A stretch of DNA of 64,000 nt from Helicoverpa zea (Eukaryota; Arthropoda; Insecta; Lepidoptera; Noctuidae), in NCBI RefSeq assembly GCF_022581195.2, contig NC_061455.1, forward strand, positions 11,364,189 to 11,428,188, read 5' to 3'. Of the stretch, positions 13,501-25,500 are shown in pieces (within the stretch, counting starts at the first letter, position 1; each line of letters begins with the position of its first letter). The position numbers and the translations under genes are program-made. The notes under the pieces were generated by a model. It worked only from the letters and a program-made list of their open reading frames with translations, was not told the origin of the DNA and searched no databases.

Positions 13501-16500
13501 TTGTCTAGTTGGCTGCGAAGACTGCGATGCACGTAATTCGGCTGTTATTGTCTGTGGTGTGACGGTTCGGAAGCGAGTCGTGCAGTTGCAGGGCGCGATG
13601 CTCGGCGCCAGTTAGCGCGTGGAGGTGGCATGGGGGACCGGGACGCCAGCGCCGGCCGCGGCCGCGCGCGCTCGCCGCCTGGCCTGCAGGCGAAGGACCT
13701 GCAGAAACTCGAGATCAGTTTCATTGAGCTGAACAAGGAGCGCGCCAGACAGAAAGAATGGAAAAAGCTAATTCGCGACATGGTGTTCCAGAGGGGGAAG
13801 ATCCCGCTGCTGCTGGCAGTCGAGGCCGGCAACCAGAGCATGGTGCGCGAGCTGCTCAGCGCGCAGACCGCCGAACAGCTCAAGGTATGCGCCTCCAGTT
13901 TTATGCCTCCACATGTTATATAGCGTTATGCAACTGCACCCGACACTCGTATGAATTATTCAATATCTGATATACCAATCTTTCAACCCTATCTCGTAGA
14001 TTTTTGCAATTTAACTAAGTAGGTACTGTTGAATTCTTGATCAGAGTAAGCTTTGTAAAAATTTCGTACCTTTTCCTTTCTTATATTCTTATTTACGGTT
14101 ACCTACAGTATTTTACTTAAGTATTAAAATTAAATATTGTAGTATTGAATTCATACTTGTAAGATCATAAAAGCGTTTCGTCAAAGCTCCTTAATACAAT
14201 TTTAAATGCTACACTAATTTATATATGTACCATAATAAGATCTAGCATAACATACCTCTGCAAGACGAAACGCATCACGTAGCCCATTTCACCAGCCTGA
14301 GCCACTATCACTCGCTTTGCCTCCATAACCAGTGTGATCCGGATACTAATCCCAGTAGTTTAACAACCCGTGTGCCGCCCAGGCGTCGACCCCCGCGGGG
14401 GACACAGCATTGCACCTCGCGGCGAGGCGGCGGGACGTGGACATGGCGCGGATACTGGTGGACTATGGCGCCGCCGTGGATGCCGTCAACGGAGCCGGAC
14501 AGACACCCCTCCATATCGCGGCCGCGGAAGGAGATGAGCCGCTGGTGAAGTACTTCTATGGAGTTCGAGCGAATGCTGCTATTGCTGATAATGAAGGTGA
14601 GATGGTTTGAATTCATATTTTGGACTTAACAAGTTATAGCAGACTAAAACAGATATGAACTATGAAAATATCTCTGTATTTATGACACCTTCATTATTGA
14701 CACGCAAACTCAGTAGCGTTTACTCGTGGACAATTTTTTCACTACGTAAAAAAACCTGACCTAAAAAAAACCTCATGTGAATATGTGTATACACAGGATA
14801 GCTTTATATTTTTCTGAAAAACTCCTGATGACCTAATTTTTAATACACATGGATACTGCAAACTGACGCTATTGACCTCCGAGACCACCCACACTTCAAA
14901 GACCAGACTGCAAAAAAAGTTCAAGCCCAAACCTACAAAAATACTCATTACCTCTACCATCTTTTATTCTAATTATTCAACAACCAATCCTTATAATATC
15001 CCATTTTCCTTCCAGACCGGACTCCAATGCACTTAGCAGCAGAAAACGGGCACGCAGCCATCATCGAGCTTCTAGCTGACAAGTTCAAGGCCTCGATCTT
15101 CGAGAGAACGAAGGATGGCAGCACTCTCATGCACATAGCGTCCCTCAACGGCCATGCTGATTGTGCCATGATGCTGTTCAAGAAAGGGGTGTACCTGCAT
15201 ATGCCTAATAAGGTATGTGCATGGAAATATTCTCTAGTGGTTGAAGGTTTCACGTCGCGGGTTTTCTGTTTCACATTCCGAGTGACAAATAACTTGTCGC
15301 GAGGTTTCATCGTTTGAACTGGTAGTTACCAATTGTTTACTTACACTCCTAGAAAGATCAGCTTGGACAACCCGCTAGTGTAAAAATGCTCTAAGAAAAC
15401 TTTTTCCAACTTTCTCTAAAATCATCTTCAGGTTACTATACCCATATGTTTAGTGCGATAAAAGTACAGACGAGGCGTTACACGCAACCCAGCTAACCCA
15501 TATTCGGGCAAGGATTCTGATACACACTCTATGTACCTACTTGTTCCAAATTTTTAAACCAATTTTAGGTGTGCTAAAATGCGTTTACAAATATAAATGA
15601 CAATATATATGCGAATAATACTTATGTAAAACATGATTACAGGTGTGATACATAAAATTATTTTGCATATAACAATGACTGGTAAATAAGCATTTTATAT
15701 ATGTTTGGCGCTATTCCGGTATGACTAATTAATCGTACCCAACACATAAATAATTCGTAAGACACCATGTAGGAACACGTTTTTAATAATGCATTAACCA
15801 CATTAAAACATGTCGTCATGATGATCAGATATTTAACAAAGGAAATGTAGTTTCTTTAAGTATCACTTTATACTTGGGCCTTTTTTTCTTTGTTCAAATC
15901 CACTTTTGTAAAATATTATTGCAACTACGTGAACAATGCTCATAGAAGTCATGGATTTTTTAACTATAACATTTTATTCGTATCTAAGCTATGTACTGCA
16001 GTATTAAAATGAAGGATAAATATTATAGCTTTTGCGATTGTTACATTAGACTGCATTAGTGGGTGAGCTTCGGCTAGGTATGGCAAGAAATGCATATATA
16101 TAGCGGGTTTAACTTCAAAGATCAACTGAGAAACTATTAACAATCTATACCTAATTTCTAGGAAGCAGAACAACTTAGACATATATGCTTTACTTTTAAT
16201 CATCCTTTATCTTCCCCTAAATATATTAAAAAATAGATGAACGATATCTAAAATTAATGACCACAGGCTAATTATCAAAGTAAACGAAATAATTTGATGT
16301 GATTTCCGTGACACTGTCTCCATTGTACGGGCGGCACCGCGGCGCACGACATAGCTAAGACGTTGCGTGTTTCATCGCAGTGCATTCGTAATTAAAACTA
16401 TATTTCATTGTGCCTGGCTAAGCCTCATTTTAAAGCTTTAAGGCGTTTGTAAATTGGATTATTTTAGGCCTAAATAATTTGAAAAGACACTTTGAAATCA

Positions 16501-19500
16501 TATGAATTTATAATTGTTCAGCATTTATAAAAAAAACATAAAAAAAAACTTTCAGTCTTAAAGGTTTTGAAAGAAAAGCAAACTACTCAAAACAGTCCTA
16601 TTTGTCCAATTCAAAAGTATGCCATAACCTTGATTAAAACTGTTCAAACAATAGGTAAAGAGCACTGCTTTAAGTAGCCTTAAAAAAAACGCAAACGAAA
16701 CATTTAAAAACGCCCTGTTAACCTTCTATTCATCCATAACCTATGTCAGTATTGTTTTACGGCTAGCATTCTAAAGACGACAATCAACCTTGTTAGAATT
16801 AATGTATGTTTATTTCCTACCTTTATCTACTTAGTTACATACATGTGACAAGCCCGGATTTCCCTCACTGCGTAAAGGTCGACATACATTGCTTGCCGGA
16901 CACAAGACTTCAAGTGACCTAGTATACCCAGCAATGTAACGCATAAAATATGAACACATTTATTTATACATGTTTAATTTGCATTTTAAATAAAAGTATG
17001 GCGTTTTGTTGTTCGTGGTCACATCATTTGTTTATGTCACTCAAATCGTGAATAAATCCAAGCTTTGAATTCGTGATTATTTAAAGTCTTTTACATTACT
17101 TGTCTTGTTATAATAATAAAAATGAAATATATTTTCCGTCGGAACTTTATTTGATGTGCAATACGAAACCACTTCTATTTTGAGAACATTATAAAATCTT
17201 TTATTTAGGTGTATGACTGGGATTATAAAACTGGATTTATGCAATATAACATTATGATTCATAAGTGTTATTGTTTTACAACTGTTAATTTTTATATTCC
17301 ATTACCTAACTCAATAAATATCTTGAGCTTTGAATTTCTTTACCATTAAAAGTCACTATTTTTATAGAGACCTATTGAAAAAGCAATGAAGATTCCTATA
17401 AAAGTTTATTCTTCTTTATTATGCCAGTTCGTTTCGGTCCTTGGGCAGTCGTTAATTGATTAAAAATTCCTATATCCAACAATTTAGTATAGGCTTAGTT
17501 AATTAAATTAATATTTTTACATACAATCAGTAAATGTTGCGTCCTAAGTATATGCTATTTCAGGTAAACACAAAGCGGCGCGACGCGAAAACAACAAACA
17601 GTCTCCGTCTTACCACAAAAACTTTTTAACGTCAGTTTAAGACTTGTCTAAAAAAATGACAAATTATGACGTTGACATAAGGTTCATTTTGGAGACACAT
17701 TTTTTTTAGACAAGTGTAAAACAGTTGTTAAAGTTTTTGTAGTAAGGCCATAAATGTCTTTTGGAGTGGTCTACATGATGTACAGTATATCCTTAAATTC
17801 ATGTCAGATCGCTTAGCATTTGCGTACGCTTTGATTCGCCTACACAGGACGCACCCACAGTAACTATATTAATTACTAAATATTATCCTGTTTCCAGGAT
17901 GGAGCTCGCAGTATCCACACGGCAGCTCGGTACGGTCACGTCGGGATCATCAACACGCTGCTGCAGAAAGGAGAGAGCGTTGACGTCACAACTAACGTAT
18001 GTCATTTACCTTTTTATTTTTGTGGAAAATCATCAAATGACGAATGACCCAATATGGGTAAAGAGTGTCACTTACTGACTAAAATCCACGATGTTCTTTC
18101 TGTAGTTCTTTATGTACCAGGGCCGCGGTAAGTCTTTCGACATTACCCAGCCCGTCACTTGTTATCGTCACCATACTTTGTCTTTTAACAGTTTGGGACC
18201 TGAAAGGTGAACATTACTAATTGCTACTGGCAAATATTTTTGTGGAAGCGTATACACCGTGACTTTTTAGTCGTCTTATAAAGGTGGTCCACTCAATCTA
18301 TCCGACATAAAAAACCTTTAGACACGATTATTAATTTTATAGCCTTACTTAATTAAGATAATAGGTGCAAAGAAAAATACTGAAAAAAAAATGTTTACGT
18401 ATCAAACGGTAGAAAGTAGGTACCTACCTTCCCAACGCGCCGCGCTCCATTGATACAAGATTCGGGCAGCGCTCACAACAGGGTGTTCTTATAATCTACG
18501 TCATGCATCATAATAATGTTTTTTTTTTTTAATTATTCAAATCTCATAAATATTTTTTTTTTATATATGAACGTTTACTAGTCATTGGATACATGAAGTG
18601 GGCTGCCGTTGTAAGACGACTAAAAAGTCACGGTGTATATTTAGGCATTTTTGCATTTGGATCATATCCGTAGTAAGGTTTTACATATCAGATACATTAC
18701 TTGGTTTAAAAGTAGTTACATATTCCCTCAAATTTTTAATTACCCTCAAAACATCTATTAATGATCTGGTTTTTGAATGGTTTCTACTTACACTTGTTTC
18801 AAATCCTCTCGATGGTCTGTCCAGGACAATTACACAGCGTTACACATAGCCGTGGAGTCTTGTAAGCCAGCTGTGGTGGAGACTCTGCTGGGGTACGGCG
18901 CTGATGTCCACGTGAGGGGCGGCAAGCAGAGGGAGACTGCCTTGCATATAGCTGCTAGGATACCTGATGGTAAGTTATCAATCACGCTACTCGAGCCTCG
19001 GAAAGAAAAACCTTTTACCCAACTTTGAAACAGTTGAGAGGCATAGATTTTAAACAATATCAAGTATGTATTTTTCAAAGTAGAGTCACTAAGACTGATT
19101 AGACCGGTGAGACTGGAAGCCGACCCCAACATAGATGGGAAAAGGCTCGGGAGATGTTAATGAGTCACCATGACTAATTAGATTTAAATAAAATAATTTA
19201 AATGACAGTGACAATGCATTAACTATTAGATGTTTCATTGATAGGACATAAGCAAACAGGATATTCAACAAATTCCAGGTGACAAATGCGCGCTGATGCT
19301 GCTTAAATCCGGAGCTGGACCAAACAAAGCGACAGAAGACGGACAGACTCCAGTCCACGTGGCTGCCAAGTATGGCAACCTCGCTACCCTGGTACTACTT
19401 CTCGAAGATGGAGGGGATCCATTGAGGAAGACCAAGGTATGATGATCTCGGAAAATTAATTCAAGCTTACTGAAAAACCAAATTTGTAATTTTAATGTCT

Positions 19501-22500
19501 CAAAATATTTCAATGGCATGTTCATCAAAGTGACAATAATATTTTGTCAGGTGCACCTGAAAGTAACAGATATTAAAATATTAGATCAGAAGGTTTTTAC
19601 ACACATATTGTAATCTCACTAATAACCTTTCGTTTTGTAGAGTGGAGAAACCCCTTTACATATGGCGTGCCGAAGCTGCAAACCAGATGTAGTGCGACAT
19701 TTGATAGAATTCGTTAAAGATCATAAAGGGGAAGCTGTAGCTACAACATACATAGATTCAGTAGACGAAGATGGCGCCAGTGCACTGCACTTTGCTTGCA
19801 AAATTACTAAAGAAGAAGTCAAAATACCAACAGCTGACCGACAAGTCGTCAAATGTCTAATAGAAAATGGCGCAGATGTTACATTAATAACGAAACATAA
19901 TTATGAAACTGCATTCCACTTTTGTGCGATCGCTGGCAACAATGACGTCATGACAGAGATGATCGCACACATATCTCCAGCTGATGTTAGCAGAGCACTG
20001 AACAAACAGAACTCAATAGGCTGGACCCCTTTACTAATAGCCTGTCATAGAGGACATATGGAACTTGTCAATACACTACTAACAAACCATGCGAGAGTAG
20101 ATGTATTTGATACTGAAGGCAGATCAGCCCTTCATCTGGCTGCCGAACATGGATTTCTACAAGTTTGTGATGCTCTCCTAACTAACAAAGCCTTCATAAA
20201 CTCTAAAGCGAGAAACGGTAGAACAGCGCTCCACTTAGCCGCTATGAATGGCTACGCACATCTAGTCAAATTCTTAATACGAGATCACAATGCCATGATC
20301 GACGTCCTGACATTAAAAAAGCAAACTCCTCTACATTTAGCATCGGCAAGCGGTCAAATTGAAGTGTGTAAACTTTTACTAGAACTTGGAGCTAACATTG
20401 ATGCGACCGACGAATTAGGACAGAAACCCATTCACGCAGCCGCTCAAAATAATTACAACGAAGTGGTACAACTTTTTTTACAACAACATCCGAATTTAGT
20501 AATGGCCACAACTAAAGATGGGAACACTTGTGCTCATATAGCGGCCATTCAGGGTTCAGTGAAAGTGATTGAAGAACTCATGAAGTTTGATAGAACTGGT
20601 GTCATATCTGCTAGGAACAAGTTGAATGATTCAACACCATTACAATTAGCTGCTGAAGGAGGTCATGCAGATGTTGTAAGAGTATTGGTAAGGGCAGGAG
20701 CGTCTTGCACTGATGAGAACAGAACAGGTCTTACTGCAGTACATTTAGCAGCTCAATACGGACATACTAATGTATTAGATGTTATGCGATCTACAAATAC
20801 GTTGAGGATATCAAGCAAGAAATTGGGATTGACGCCATTACACATAGCTGCTTATTATGGACAAGCTGGTAAGGCTTCAAAATTGAATAGTAATAAATGC
20901 CTGTACATTTGAATATTATGTGTATGAATAATATGTGATCTTGATAAATAATTCATTATTTTTCAGAAACTGTGCGAGAACTCCTATCCCACGTACCAGG
21001 AACTGTAAAGTCAGAAGCTCCAACGGGGGTTTCACTAGTTCCAGAGTTAGGTGCTGAATCTGGATTAACTCCACTACATTTAGCCGCTTATAATGGTAAC
21101 GAAAATGTCGTGCGATTACTGCTTAACTCTGCTGGAGTACAAGTGGACGCCGCTAGTAATGAAAATGTAAGTCCTCCCTCATCTTCCAACTTCTCATGTC
21201 CAAAATCTTCTAACCCAAGGTTATATACATATACCTTTATTTATTCTGTTTTCAGGGGTTCAATCCGCTACATCTTGCATGCTTCGGAGGTCACATGTCT
21301 ATTGTAGGACTGCTCCTAAGTAGATCAGCAGAATTGCTTCAAAGTACAGACAGACACGGAAAGACTGGGTTACATATAGCGTCGACGCATGGGCACTATC
21401 AAATGGTGGAAGTGTTACTCGGTCAAGGAGCCGAAATAAACGCGACGGATAAAAACGGCTGGACCCCACTACATTGTGCTGCGAAAGCCGGACATCTAAA
21501 CGTGGTTAAACTTCTATGCGAATCAGGAGCTTCGCCGAAAAGCGAAACTAACCTAAATTGTGCTCCAATTTGGTTCGCTGCTTCAGAAAACCACAACGAT
21601 GTGTTAGAGTACTTACTACATAAAGAACACGATACGCAATCCCTTATGGATGATAAACGGTTCGTGTATAACCTTATGGTGTGCTCTAAGAACCATAACA
21701 ACATACCCATTGAAGAGTTCGTGTTGGTGTCGCCGGCGCCTGTTGACACTGCCGCTAAGCTGTCTAATATTTACATTATTCTTTCCACTAAGGTATGGTC
21801 ATTTACTTATTTAAGCATTAGCTTCTGCCCGCGACATATTGGAATAATTCGTGCATCCCATATAAGAAATAAAAAATACTCTCTTTAGAATTGTTTGTAA
21901 AATCTCAATCAATTCCAATTTATATTATCCGAATAAATTAAGAAACAATCCACATTGGCACGTTAACACGATTTATTTTTAGTTCTAATACTATTTAGGA
22001 TTAGGATTTCCCAATCACTCAATATTCATGCCACGTTTCTAACAGGAAAAGGAGCGTGCCAAAGACCTTATAGCGGCCGGCAAGCAATGCGAGGCGATGG
22101 CCACCGAACTGTTAGCGCTAGCCGCCGGCGCCGAGTCCGCTGGACACATCCTCACTGCCACCGACAACAGAAACATTGAGTTCCTCGACGTGCTCATAGA
22201 GAACGAACAGAAGGAGGTCATCGCGCACACCGTCGTACAGAGATATCTTCAGGTAAAATATAGGTAACTTCCCTCTTGCCTCATCGGGTCGGAATGCTGT
22301 TTAATGTTTTATATGAAACGTCTGCCTTTCTTGCCTCCTCAACCCAGTTAATAGATAAGACAACCCTTGGTAGCTAAGGCTGAAAGTCAGGCATGGTAAT
22401 AGTATATCTTCCTAGCTTGGTCAGTCAACTGTAACACACTGTGCTATTGGAAGTACACATTGACCACAAGTGTGACTTTGATCTATTGTTATCCTTTGAT

Positions 22501-25500
22501 TGATCAGTTCGACTAGAGCCACGAGTTGTTCTAACTAATTGATACCAATAGTACAATACTCATGAAAAATAACAACCATTTCATTTTTCCTTTTCTTTCC
22601 AGGAACTCTGGAGGGGCAGCCTCAAATGGACCGGCATTAAAATTATGTTCCTTTTTTTCGCGTTCATAGTATGTCCACCCGTATGGGTGGTGTTCTCTCT
22701 TCCATTAGGCCATAGATATAATAAGATTCCAATAATTAAGTTCATGTCGTATTTAACTTCACACATTTACCTGATGGTATTGTTAGCCTTAGTAGCCATA
22801 ACGCCTATTTATAATTCGATATTTAGGGATAGCTTAATACCGAGGTGGTATGAGTGGATGCTGCTCATTTGTCTGAGCGGCCTCCTTCTGTTTGAGCTGA
22901 CGAACCCCAGCGACAAGTCTGGGCTCGGCTGGATCAAAATAGCAGTATTATTGTGCGGCATGATCGGCGTGGCCACTCACGTCGTCGGCTGGATATTCGT
23001 ATTACCTAAGTATTGGCCAACGCTTATGTATTGTAGGAACCAATGTTTTGCCTTATCATTTCTATTAGCGTGCGTTCAAATATTAGATTTCTTATCCTTC
23101 CACCACCTATTCGGTCCGTGGGCTATTATCATTGGAGATCTCATGAAGGATCTGGGCAGGTTCCTCGCTGTGCTAGCGATATTTGTGTTCGGCTTCTCGA
23201 TGCACATAGTTGCGTTGAACCAGCCCTTCAGGAATATCATCAAAGCGGAAGACAATAAGTATGCAAGACAACAGAGGAAGAAGCTGTTCTCCGACGGTGA
23301 GTGTGAATCCATCACATATACATTGCCTACCATCTACCATAGATACTGTCCATTCATGTATGTAGATCATATCTATTCATTGAAATGTTTAATGTTGTAC
23401 TTGTTGCCGTAATAGAAAGTCTTCGATTGAAGCGACAAGCGTATGAAACGCAATGGCAAAATCCATTTTCTGGGGAATCGTACAGAAGGAAACAGGGGCC
23501 AACTGGACGTAAGTCCGCAAACACGAACAGAACAGTTTGTTTATATTTATGTGTCAATGCCATTTTCCTTACGATGATCGCATTACAACTCGATGTGCTT
23601 GTTTTACTATTTATTTTCCAAACAATAATTATATGCATCCGCTTGCAAGCTTGAGTGTCTATCACATCGAGAATGTTATCATCGTTGGTTTATACGTTAC
23701 ATTCCATTAGACAACCGTTGCCATCACGATACGAATGTGGAATGTTAGGACTCTGTAATATACAAGTACACTTCGCCTCGCCATAATTTCCAAGTTTTAT
23801 TTTCATATTATGGCACGTGTAAGTGTTTGGTGGTTAGAATATTTGATGTCTATTTACGTACACAATGCATTTTCTGCATCGCATCACATGGCTTTACGAG
23901 AGACGTGGTTTCCAGATGTGGTCACAGAACATGCATTGCGCGTCACTATACTAGTTTTAGTGGAATGAGTGGCCGACCTCACCGCATTTGATGGAGCAAG
24001 TTTGATTTGCGCATGCCGCGGCTGGCTTATGTCCTGCGTTTGTTTCACCACTCCGAGGTACATTTTATGTTTCGGATATGTTTGGCTGTTTGTCGTCATT
24101 GTGGCGTCTCTCGCCCGCTCTCGATGTCTAGCCGTAGACGGGACGGGGTGGATTGATGCACTGGTATAATAAGTGGAAACTAACTAATTAATACTCTATA
24201 ATTAGCACACTTACACGAAATTATTTTTAAACACCAAAATCCAAATTAATTTTGACACACACATACACTTTTTTATACCAATGTAAAGAAAGCATACACA
24301 ACCGTATCAATCTATCTCATCCATACAAATAGGTGTCAATTAGACGTGTTAGATCTTTAGATGAACGGGAAGATTGATGCAGGAGAAGACCAAGCATTCA
24401 TTTGTAATGTTCACTATTGTAATGATTGTACAAAGTGAAAGAATGAAGTGTGGATAGGCAGAGAGCCATGCATCAACCTACCCCGGTGGTCGCCGAGCGC
24501 AACCAGACCGTGGTCCATGTTGAGTATTGTCTTCTAGCGACGTTGTCACCGGTCGAGGCGTTGGAGAAACTGTTCTTCGCACTTTTCGGACAGATAACGT
24601 TGTCGGACCTTAACTACGTGTCCAGCGTGCGGCCGCTGTGGACGCAGAACATATTCAAGTTCGTGTTCGGGGCGTACTTACTGATGTCGGTCGTGGTGCT
24701 CATAACGCTCCTCATTGCGATGATGTCGGACACTTACCAACGCATACAGGTAACTGCGTGTCGCCCAGAGCTCTGATCTTTTGTTCGCAGTTACTATGAA
24801 CCCACTGTATTCGTTCGAGCTGCTGTTCTTCGCGGTGTTCGGCCAGACGACCACGGACCAGACGCGGGTGCACCGTAACGATAGTAACATACAGCCGGCT
24901 TGGACCAATTACCTGTTTAAAATTGTGTTCGGGATCTACATGCTGGTGTCGGTGGTGGTACTCATCAATCTGCTCATCGCTATGATGTCAGACACGTACC
25001 AGAGGATACAGGTAACACGTGAAACAGAACCGTCTTGTATCGTGTGCATACACCATAAACAAATGTACTAAAACGTGAGATATAAAACAGCTACCTAAAT
25101 AAATGACGCTCGATGCCAGCACGTTGTGGTATTTGTGAATTAATTATTTAAAAATAATATCAAAAATCAAATATTTTTTGTTTTGATCTTTATTGTTAGT
25201 TTCACTTGCTGTCACGTTTTTCCAAACTATTTTAAATTAAAAGCCAGTATATTTTTTCAATTTCGAATATATTGGAGAAAGCTCTTTATGTCTGAGTAAT
25301 ATAGTCGAAATGATTGATAACAACATAAAAACTTTGAAATTGATAAATTAAAAATAAAATAATTACTAAAGTATTGCATGTATTGACTTACCTACCTTAA
25401 AATGAATTGAACTTACTATAGCTTTTGCAATAGTCTGTAAAATGTGTTATTGGAATTCGCTTTTGCATTATTACTTTTTGGTGGAACGAATTATCGCCTA

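Noticed and set aside
13545..13883. 112-residue minus-strand frame over the nompC alternative first exon
   Set aside because: It is antisense to a frame with clear ankyrin similarity; its Ser/Pro/Arg-rich content is a shadow of GC-rich codons.
21423..21749. 108-residue minus-strand frame under the nompC ankyrin exon
   Set aside because: Shadow of the sense frame, which has clear ankyrin repeats.
23969..24169. 66-residue hydrophobic frame in the nompC intron before the pore exons, considered as a further alternative exon
   Set aside because: No acceptor in the required phase gives an open frame; the frames entered from the best AG run into stops.
24450..24537. Upstream extension of pore exon A (frame open from 24450)
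   Set aside because: AG sites upstream either have the wrong phase or, at 24465, lack a pyrimidine tract; 24538 has both the right phase and a good tract.
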